From positions 1 through 64,000 of the forward strand of contig NZ_JAFBBE010000010.1 in the NCBI RefSeq assembly GCF_016907015.1: a stretch of DNA of 64,000 nt. Reading direction: 5' to 3'. The first letter of the stretch is position 1. Each line of letters begins with the position of its first letter. Of this stretch, positions 58,091-64,000 are shown one piece after another. The notes beneath the pieces were generated by a model that searched no databases, was not told the DNA's origin, and saw only the letters and a list, made by a program, of their open reading frames with translations. The position numbers were made by a program, and so were the translations under genes. The stretch is from Oceanisphaera litoralis. GTDB lineage: Bacteria > Pseudomonadota > Gammaproteobacteria > Enterobacterales > Aeromonadaceae.

Positions 58091-59221
58091 TCAGCCGACC
58101 AGCGCCAGCAGCACACCGGCGGCGACCGCCGAGCCGAGCACACCGGCGACGTTCGGGCCCATGGCATGCATCAGCAGGAAGTTCTGGTTGTTGGCCTCCA
58201 GGCCCACCTTGTTGACCACCCGGGCCGCCATGGGGACCGCCGAGACGCCGGCCGCGCCGATCAGCGGGTTGACCCTGCCACCGGACAGCTTGCACATCAG
58301 CTTGGCCATCAGCACGCCACCGGCGGTGCCGATGGAGAAAGCCACCGCGCCCAGCCCCAGAATACCCAGGGTATCCAGGGTCAGGAACTGCTCCGCCGAC
58401 AGCTTGGAACCCACCGCCAGACCCAGAAAGATGGTGACGACGTTGATCAGCTCGTTCTGTGCCGTCTTGGACAGCCGGTCCACCACCCCGGACTCCTTCA
58501 TCAGGTTACCCAGACAGAACATGCCGATCAGCGGCGCCGCCGCCGGCAGAAACAGTATGGTCAGGGTCAGCACCATCAGCGGGAACAACACCTTCTCCCG
58601 CTTGCTCACGTGCCGCAGCTGTTCCATCTTGATTTCACGCTCTGCCTTGGTGGTCAGCAACTTCATGATCGGCGGCTGAATAATGGGCACCAGCGCCATA
58701 TAGGAATAGGCTGCCACCGCGATGGCACCGAGCAAGTCCGGAGCCAGCTTGGAAGCCAGGAAGATGGCGGTAGGACCATCCGCCCCCCCTATGATGGCGA
58801 TAGCCGATGCATCCGCCAGGGTAAAGTCAAAGCCGGGCAACGCGTTCAGGGCGATGGCGCCGAACAGGGTGGCAAAGATGCCAAACTGCGCCGCCGCGCC
58901 AAGCAACAGGGTCTTGGGGTTGGCAATCAGGGCGCCGAAGTCGGTCATGGCGCCCACCCCCATGAAGATCAGCAAGGGAAAGACGCCGGTGCCGATACCC
59001 ACTTCATAGATGTAATACAGCAGCCCGCCCGGATCGGCCATGCCGGCATTGGGAATATTGGCCAGCACACCGCCGAAGCCGATGGGCAGCAACAGCAGGG
59101 GCTCGAAGCCCCTGGCGATGGCGAGATAGATGAGACCCAGGCCCACCGCTATCATCACCAGCTGCTTCCAGTGAAAGTTGGCCAGGCCGGTTTCCTGCCA
59201 CAGAGTCAGTAACGAGTCCAT
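58091..59221 (-). CDS. oadB: Oxaloacetate decarboxylase beta subunit, sodium pump
   Basis: This membrane subunit decarboxylates the carboxybiotin intermediate and exports sodium ions. The 376 residues form about nine hydrophobic segments, with [20 protein letters not shown] and [16 protein letters not shown] typical of OadB. It is the third gene of oadGAB and starts nine bases after oadA. Confidence 0.97.
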   Translation of the reverse strand: MDSLLTLWQETGLANFHWKQLVMIAVGLGLIYLAIARGFEPLLLLPIGFGGVLANIPNAGMADPGGLLYYIYEVGIGTGVFPLLIFMGVGAMTDFGALIANPKTLLLGAAAQFGIFATLFGAIALNALPGFDFTLADASAIAIIGGADGPTAIFLASKLAPDLLGAIAVAAYSYMALVPIIQPPIMKLLTTKAEREIKMEQLRHVSKREKVLFPLMVLTLTILFLPAAAPLIGMFCLGNLMKESGVVDRLSKTAQNELINVVTIFLGLAVGSKLSAEQFLTLDTLGILGLGAVAFSIGTAGGVLMAKLMCKLSGGRVNPLIGAAGVSAVPMAARVVNKVGLEANNQNFLLMHAMGPNVAGVLGSAVAAGVLLALVG

Positions 59222-59230
59222 TTCAGCTCC

Positions 59231-61033
59231 TTAGGCCAGGTTGACCAGAGGGTCGCCAACGGATACGGCATCGCCCTCTTTCACCAGTACATTCAGCACC
59301 TGACCGGCCCGGGCCGCCCGCACCTCGGTTTCCATCTTCATAGCTTCCAGGATCAGCAGCACATCACCGGCGGCGACCTGAGTACCTGCCTTGGCGACCA
59401 CCTTGAAGATATTACCGGCCAGCGGCGCCGGCACAGCTTCACCGGAGCCGGTCGCCGCTGGTGCGACTTGCGGGGCAGCAGCCACCGGGGCGGCGGTACT
59501 CCGGGCACCCTGTACGGCGCTGATGCTGCCGGCCGGACCCACTTCCACTTCATAGAGCTGACCGTCGACCTTGACCGCATAGACTTCGGGGCTTCCCGCC
59601 GACTGGCTGGCAAGGGATGCGGGCGCCGCTGCCGGCTCGGGCTCGGTGCCCGGGGCCGGTTCAAAGGCGGAAGCATCGTCGCGATGACGAATAAACTTGA
59701 GGCCGATCTGCGGGAACAGGGCGTAGGTCAGTACATCATCCACCTCGTCGGTGGCGACCCGCAGCTGTTCTTCTCTCGCCAATGCCTGGAACTCAGCGGT
59801 CAGTTTTGCCAGCTCGTCGGTCAACAGATCCGCCGGGCGGCAGGTGATCGGCTCGGCGCCTTCCAGCACCCGCTGTTGCAGCTCGGCATTGACCGGGGCC
59901 GGGGCGGCGCCGTATTCGCCTTTCAGTACGCCGGCAGTTTCCTTGGTGATGCTCTTGTAGCGCTCGCCGGTCAGGACGTTGATCACCGCCTGGGTGCCGA
60001 CAATCTGGGAGGTCGGCGTCACCAGCGGGATAAAGCCCAGATCCTCACGCACCCGGGGAATTTCTTTCAGCACCTCGTCCATTCTGTCGGCCGCGCCCTG
60101 CTCTTTCAGCTGACCCTCCATGTTGGTGAGCATGCCACCCGGCACCTGAGACAGCAGGATCCGGGAGTCGATCCCCTTGAGGCTGCCTTCGAATTTGGCG
60201 TACTTCTTGCGCACCTCGCGAAAATAGGCGGCAATCTCTTCCAGCTTGAGCAGATCCAGACCGGTATCGCGCTCTGAGCCCTCCACCATGGCCACCAGGG
60301 TCTCGGTGGGCGAATGACCATAGGTCATGCTCATCGACGAAATGGAGGCATCCAGGATGTCGATACCGGCATCGATGGCTTTCATGTGCGTCGGCAGGCT
60401 CAGGCCGGTGGTGGCATGGCAATGCAATGCCAGCGGCAGCTTGACCTCGGCCTTGATGCGCGTGATCAGCTTCTCGGCTTCATAGGGTTTGAGCAGTCCG
60501 GCCATGTCCTTGATGCAGATGGAATGACACCCCATGTCTTCCAGCTTTTTAGCCATGTCCACCCACATTTCCAGGGTGTGTACCGGGGACGTGGTATAGG
60601 AGATGGTACCCTGGGCATGACCTTCGACCGCCACCGTGGCCTTGATGGCGGTTTCCAGGTTGCGCACGTCGTTCATGGCATCGAAGATGCGGAACACATC
60701 CATGCCATTGGTACGGGCCCGCTCCACAAACTTGTACACCAGATCGTCGGCATAATGACGGTAGCCCAGCAGGTTCTGGCCCCGCAGCAACATCTGCTGG
60801 GGGGTTTTCGGCATGGCTTTTTTCAGGGCACGCAGGCGTTCCCAGGGATCTTCGCCCAGATAACGAATGCAGGCATCGAAGGTGGCGCCTCCCCAGGTTT
60901 CCAGCGACCAGTAGCCGATGTCATCCAGCTTTTCGGCGATGGGCAGCATGTCTTCCAGGCGCAAACGGGTGGCAAGCAGAGATTGGTGCGCGTCACGCAA
61001 CACCACATCGGTGATGGCAAGAGGTTTGGTCAT
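59231..61033 (-). CDS. oadA: Oxaloacetate decarboxylase alpha subunit
   Basis: This biotin enzyme removes CO2 from oxaloacetate and drives the sodium pump. The 600 residues have the N-terminal carboxyltransferase domain ([26 protein letters not shown]) and a C-terminal biotinyl domain with the attachment lysine in EAMKMET (about residue 566). A Pro/Ala-rich linker separates them. It lies between oadG and oadB. Confidence 0.98.
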   Translation of the reverse strand: MTKPLAITDVVLRDAHQSLLATRLRLEDMLPIAEKLDDIGYWSLETWGGATFDACIRYLGEDPWERLRALKKAMPKTPQQMLLRGQNLLGYRHYADDLVYKFVERARTNGMDVFRIFDAMNDVRNLETAIKATVAVEGHAQGTISYTTSPVHTLEMWVDMAKKLEDMGCHSICIKDMAGLLKPYEAEKLITRIKAEVKLPLALHCHATTGLSLPTHMKAIDAGIDILDASISSMSMTYGHSPTETLVAMVEGSERDTGLDLLKLEEIAAYFREVRKKYAKFEGSLKGIDSRILLSQVPGGMLTNMEGQLKEQGAADRMDEVLKEIPRVREDLGFIPLVTPTSQIVGTQAVINVLTGERYKSITKETAGVLKGEYGAAPAPVNAELQQRVLEGAEPITCRPADLLTDELAKLTAEFQALAREEQLRVATDEVDDVLTYALFPQIGLKFIRHRDDASAFEPAPGTEPEPAAAPASLASQSAGSPEVYAVKVDGQLYEVEVGPAGSISAVQGARSTAAPVAAAPQVAPAATGSGEAVPAPLAGNIFKVVAKAGTQVAAGDVLLILEAMKMETEVRAARAGQVLNVLVKEGDAVSVGDPLVNLA

Positions 61034-61098
61034 TTGACTAGCTCCGTTAAGTTTCGTTAAGTTCCGTTTTAGTCAGTTCGGTCGATGCCTTGCCTGAC

Positions 61099-61341
61099 TC
61101 AGTCTTTTTTATTGTTTTTGTATTGCTTGACGGCGGCGCCGATGGCGGCCATTTTTTGTGGACTCAGGCCGTTGCCGGCGGGAGTCGCGGTGGCGGAAAC
61201 CGGCATAGATGCCGGTTCGGCGGCAACCAGCGATAATACCTTGATGGCCAGGATGGTGAGGGAGAGAAAGGCAAAGACAAACATCATGCCCAGCCCCATC
61301 AGTCCGGCGGCTTCAACTAGTTGAGAAGAGACGTTATTCAT
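61099..61341 (-). CDS. oadG: Oxaloacetate decarboxylase gamma subunit
   Basis: This small membrane subunit holds the sodium pump together and helps bind zinc. The start MNNVSSQLVEAAGLMGLGM gives 80 residues with one membrane helix and a Lys-rich C-terminus (KQYKNNKKD). It is the first gene of oadGAB. Confidence 0.9.
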   Translation of the reverse strand: MNNVSSQLVEAAGLMGLGMMFVFAFLSLTILAIKVLSLVAAEPASMPVSATATPAGNGLSPQKMAAIGAAVKQYKNNKKD

Positions 61342-61596
61342 CAGCAGGCTCCTTGCTATCTGCGATCCGGTCACGAGCATACCCAGCTCGCACCTATATT
61401 GGCAATGTTACATGCTCAAAAATGTTGTAAAAATTACAAAAAAATATGTAAAAAGTGCAACTAATCACATTTAAAACCAAATATTAAATATAAATATTCA
61501 ATATTTAAATTTTAACGGTGATTTATATACAAAAAAAGAAGGGTAGGCAAGGCCGGCGAAAAAGGGAATTCGGCAGGAAATCGATATGACAGACAC
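61342..61596 (-). promoter_or_regulatory. AT-rich promoter region upstream of oadGAB
   Basis: This gap contains a strongly AT-rich stretch (about 61410-61530), unlike the GC-rich surroundings. No gene was found. A promoter is inferred from position and composition only. Confidence 0.5.
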
Positions 61597-61623
61597 AAAA
61601 AAGCCGGCGCGGGGCCGGCTTTT
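61597..61623 (-). terminator. Terminator after the tRNA cluster
   Basis: AAAAGCCGGC and GCCGGCTTTT pair around a 5-nt loop. On the minus strand it is followed by six T. Confidence 0.88.
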
Positions 61624-61631
61624 CAATATGA

Positions 61632-61708
61632 TGGCGCATCCGGGAGGATTCGAACCTCCGACCGCTCGGTTCGTAGCCGAGTACTCTATCCAGCTGAGCT
61701 ACGGATGC
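61632..61708 (-). tRNA. tRNA-Arg(ACG), copy 1
   Basis: The 77-nt minus-strand sequence folds as a cloverleaf with acceptor GCATCCG/CGGATGC, anticodon loop CTACGAA (ACG), T loop TTCGAAT and encoded CCA. It is identical to the other three copies. Confidence 0.97.
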
Positions 61709-61714
61709 GTTAAA

Positions 61715-61807
61715 TGGCGGTGAAGGAGGGATTCGAACCCTCGATGCGGGTATAAGCCGCATACTCCCTTAGCAGGGGAGCGCCTTCAGCCTCTCGGCCA
61801 CCTCACC
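61715..61807 (-). tRNA. tRNA-Ser(GCT), copy 1
   Basis: The 93-nt sequence has a long variable arm (ATGCGGCTTATACCCGCAT), anticodon GCT in the loop CTGCTAA, and an encoded CCA. It matches the second tRNA-Ser in this cluster. Confidence 0.97.
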
Positions 61808-61851
61808 GTGTTTTCAGACAAACAACATATCAGACAAAAACACTATAAATG

Positions 61852-61878
61852 GAAAGACCGGCGCTTGGCCGGCCTTTC
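61852..61878 (-). other. Hairpin inside the tRNA cluster
   Basis: GAAAGACCGGC pairs with GCCGGCCTTTC (one mismatch) between tRNA-Arg copy 2 and tRNA-Ser copy 1. It could be a partial terminator or processing structure. Confidence 0.5.
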
Positions 61879-61882
61879 AATA

Positions 61883-61959
61883 TGGCGCATCCGGGAGGAT
61901 TCGAACCTCCGACCGCTCGGTTCGTAGCCGAGTACTCTATCCAGCTGAGCTACGGATGC
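61883..61959 (-). tRNA. tRNA-Arg(ACG), copy 2
   Basis: This is a 77-nt cloverleaf identical to copy 1, with anticodon ACG and encoded CCA. Confidence 0.97.
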
Positions 61960-61984
61960 ATTTTAAACTGTGGCAAGATTCAGA

Positions 61985-62061
61985 TGGCGCATCCGGGAGG
62001 ATTCGAACCTCCGACCGCTCGGTTCGTAGCCGAGTACTCTATCCAGCTGAGCTACGGATGC
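61985..62061 (-). tRNA. tRNA-Arg(ACG), copy 3
   Basis: This is a 77-nt cloverleaf identical to copy 1, with anticodon ACG and encoded CCA. Confidence 0.97.
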
Positions 62062-62115
62062 TTTTCTGAAACTTGTCTAACCTGGTACTACTTTCTAAAT
62101 CTTACTTTCTAAATA

Positions 62116-62192
62116 TGGCGCATCCGGGAGGATTCGAACCTCCGACCGCTCGGTTCGTAGCCGAGTACTCTATCCAGCTGAGCTACGGATGC
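62116..62192 (-). tRNA. tRNA-Arg(ACG), copy 4
   Basis: This is a 77-nt cloverleaf identical to copy 1, with anticodon ACG and encoded CCA. It lies five bases from the upstream tRNA-Ser. Confidence 0.97.
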
Positions 62193-62197
62193 GTAAA

Positions 62198-62290
62198 TGG
62201 CGGTGAAGGAGGGATTCGAACCCTCGATGCGGGTATAAGCCGCATACTCCCTTAGCAGGGGAGCGCCTTCAGCCTCTCGGCCACCTCACC
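62198..62290 (-). tRNA. tRNA-Ser(GCT), copy 2
   Basis: This is a 93-nt tRNA with a long variable arm and anticodon GCT, identical to copy 1. It is the first tRNA after csrA, as serV is in E. coli. Confidence 0.97.
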
Positions 62291-62425
62291 GTGTTTGCGG
62301 GGCGTATATTAACGTCAGGCCAAAATAAGTCAAACACTTTTCTCACCCGACTCCACCACCCGAACAATCTTTAAACACAATGAGTTGAAAGCAGCCAGAA
62401 GGAACAATAATCACCCCGGAATAGC

Positions 62426-62617
62426 TTAGTACTGGCTGTCTTCTGCGGTGCCTTTCTCGGCCTGTATCCGCATGTAAATCTCTTCACGGTGCACAGAGAC
62501 TTCTTTCGGCGCATTGACGCCGATACGAACCTGGTTACCCTTAACACCTAGTACGGTTACGGTGACTTCGTCACCAATCATCAGGGTTTCCCCTACTCGT
62601 CGAGTCAAAATCAGCAT
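62426..62617 (-). CDS. csrA: Carbon storage regulator CsrA
   Basis: This RNA-binding global regulator blocks or stabilises target mRNAs at GGA motifs. The 63 residues begin [16 protein letters not shown] and contain [14 protein letters not shown], the family core. It lies between alaS and the Ser/Arg tRNA cluster, as in E. coli. Confidence 0.99.
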
Positions 62618-62734
62618 CTGGCTGCTCCTGTGTGCGCTATGTAATAGTCGAAAATGTTACTTATTATCCGATAAAGGTATTCAAAAACCTAGCTTTTCCC
62701 CAATTAACAGATGGGGTGCCGTTATTTCCAAATC

Positions 62735-62764
62735 AAGAGGCCTGTCGATGACAGGCCTCTTTTA
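62735..62764. terminator. Hairpin between alaS and csrA
   Basis: GAGGCCTGTC pairs with GACAGGCCTC around a 3-nt loop. The plus-strand side has TTTTA; the minus side has a weaker tail. It probably ends alaS transcripts or reduces read-through into csrA. Confidence 0.7.
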
Positions 62765-62808
62765 TTGCCACTTACTTTCCACAGCGACGTATTTTCAACC
62801 TTTTGACA

Positions 62809-64000
62809 TTATAGCCGTTCTGTCAGCCAGGGAGTGACGGAAGCCAGCGCCGCCGGCAGCCGGGCCGGTTCGGTGCCACCGGCCTGAGCCATATCCGGTC
62901 GACCGCCGCCCTTGCCGCCCACCTGCTGGGCCACCAGGTTCACCAGTTCACCGGCCTTGACCTTACCGGTCAGATCCTTGGTCACGCCGGCAATCAGGCT
63001 GACCTTGCCCTCGGTCACGGTAGCCAGTACCACAATACCGGATTGCAGCTTGACCTTGAGATCGTCCAGAGAGCCGCGTAGCGACTTGCTGTCGACCCCT
63101 TCCAGGTTGGCCACCAGCACCTTGGTGCCCTTCACCTCGATAACCTGATCCAGCAGCGCCGTGCCCGCGTGCGCGGTCAGCTTGGCCTTGAGCTGTTCGA
63201 TTTCCTTTTCGAGCTGACGGCTGCGATCCAGCACCTGCCGCACCTTGTCCGAGACCGAGAACAGATCGCCCTTTACCAGACTGGCCGTCTGGGCCAGTTC
63301 CTGATTCAGCTGATACAGATAGGCCTGGGCCGCCTCACCGGTCACCGCTTCGATGCGACGAATCCCGGCGGCAATGCCGCTTTCGGACAGGATCTTGAAC
63401 AGGCCGATATCGCCGGTACGCTGTACGTGAGTACCACCGCACAATTCGGTGGAGGCATCGCCCATCGAGACTACGCGCACTTCATCGTCGTATTTCTCGC
63501 CGAACAGTGCCATGGCGCCGGCCTCCTTGGCAGAGTCCAGATCCATCAGCCGGGTAGAGACTTCGTGATTGGCACGGATCTCCTTGTTGACCATGTCTTC
63601 GATTTCGCGAATTTCCTGCGCCGTCATGGCTTCCAGATGCGAGAAGTCGAAACGCAGACGATCGGGTCCCACCAGCGACCCCTTCTGAATGACGTGGTCG
63701 CCCAGCAGCTTGCGCAGACAATCATGCATCAGGTGGGTGACCGAGTGGTTGAGCGCCGTGGCCTGACGTCGATAGCTGTCTACCGCCGCGGTGACCGCCT
63801 CCCCCACTTCCAGGGTGCCCAGCTCCAGCTGGCCCAGGTGCAGAATACCGTTACCGGCCTTCTGGGTATCCCTGACCACGAAGAGGCCGTCATCCAGCTT
63901 GATCACGCCGGTATCACCGACCTGACCACCGGACTCCGCGTAGAAGGGGGTCTTGTCCAGCACCAGGGCGCCTTCTTCACCCGCAATCAGGGCAGACACC
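62809..64000 (-). CDS. alaS: Alanyl-tRNA synthetase, C-terminal part (5' end outside window)
   Basis: This enzyme charges tRNA-Ala. The 396 visible residues cover the editing and C-Ala domains: NHSVTHLMH, the editing zinc motif [13 protein letters not shown], and the C-terminal [15 protein letters not shown]. The aminoacylation domain lies beyond the right edge. The gene is followed by csrA. Confidence 0.98.
   Translation of the reverse strand, partial: VSALIAGEEGALVLDKTPFYAESGGQVGDTGVIKLDDGLFVVRDTQKAGNGILHLGQLELGTLEVGEAVTAAVDSYRRQATALNHSVTHLMHDCLRKLLGDHVIQKGSLVGPDRLRFDFSHLEAMTAQEIREIEDMVNKEIRANHEVSTRLMDLDSAKEAGAMALFGEKYDDEVRVVSMGDASTELCGGTHVQRTGDIGLFKILSESGIAAGIRRIEAVTGEAAQAYLYQLNQELAQTASLVKGDLFSVSDKVRQVLDRSRQLEKEIEQLKAKLTAHAGTALLDQVIEVKGTKVLVANLEGVDSKSLRGSLDDLKVKLQSGIVVLATVTEGKVSLIAGVTKDLTGKVKAGELVNLVAQQVGGKGGGRPDMAQAGGTEPARLPAALASVTPWLTERL

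Noticed and set aside
61632..62290. CRISPR or other repeat array at the repeated sequences near csrA
   Set aside because: The repeats are complete tRNA genes with cloverleaf structure and CCA ends.
61632..62290. Integration site of a prophage or island at the tRNA genes
   Set aside because: No integrase or partial tRNA copy is seen nearby.

Overview
The window is about 64 kb of GC-rich gammaproteobacterial chromosome. Gene content and order resemble marine or brackish members near Aeromonadales, such as Oceanimonas, Oceanisphaera or Zobellella. This placement is inferred from protein similarity recalled from memory and from synteny, not from a search. Blocks recognisable from Escherichia coli include groES-groEL with fxsA and a dsbD-like gene; fkpA/slyX/slyD/yheV; yheS/yheT/yheU/prkB/yhfA/crp; znuCB/znuA/mepM; hemE/rsd; radA/serB/ytjB/deoD; and alaS/csrA followed by a Ser/Arg tRNA cluster. 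Most of the window is ordinary core genome.

Layout. 1-1.3 kb is mobile-element debris: an ISAs1-type transposase fragment and, on the minus strand, the 5' part of a group II intron with a truncated reverse transcriptase. 1.4-3.5 kb holds groEL-groES behind a clear sigma-32-type promoter. 3.5-8.6 kb holds a MATE exporter, FxsA, an orphan DsbD N-terminal domain coupled to a GIY-YIG protein, an FKBP lipoprotein, a WD40 lipoprotein and SlyX. 8.7-21.3 kb is a self-contained hexuronate locus: eda, kdgK, uxaC, uxuB, uxuA and a GntR regulator on the minus strand, then a TRAP transporter (dctP minus, dctQM plus) and a large GH3 glycosidase lipoprotein. An AEC carrier follows. This block sits between slyX and slyD, which are neighbours in E. 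coli.

22.7-35 kb is housekeeping: slyD, yheV, an AraC-like orphan, the ABC-F protein YheS, rlmJ, an acyltransferase, a LysE exporter, yheT, yheU, prkB, yhfA, crp, purC and a membrane hydrolase. 35.2-42.4 kb is the histidine utilisation set hutI-hutG-hutU-hutH, with hutC nearby and HutC-like operators at both promoters. 42.5-57.6 kb holds a MarR regulator, yjaG, a D-2-hydroxyacid dehydrogenase coupled to a uracil-DNA glycosylase-like protein, zinc uptake genes around a Zur box, mepM, hemE, rsd, radA, a two-PilZ protein, serB, ytjB and deoD. 58-61.3 kb is the sodium-pumping oxaloacetate decarboxylase oadGAB. 61.6-62.3 kb has four tRNA-Arg(ACG) and two tRNA-Ser(GCT), then csrA and the 3' part of alaS, which runs off the window.

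How the genes work together. The uronate enzymes take D-glucuronate to fructuronate, mannonate, KDG, KDPG and finally pyruvate plus glyceraldehyde-3-phosphate. The TRAP system probably imports the uronate and the GH3 lipoprotein may release it outside. Palindromes resembling ExuR/UxuR operators occur near the regulator, the TRAP genes and the glycosidase. The galacturonate branch (uxaA, uxaB) is absent from the window. No wholly new system is evident. The observations most worth following are the uronate locus with its linked GH3 enzyme, the orphan DsbD domain replacing dsbD, the tandem-PilZ protein overlapping serB, and several families of small repeats.
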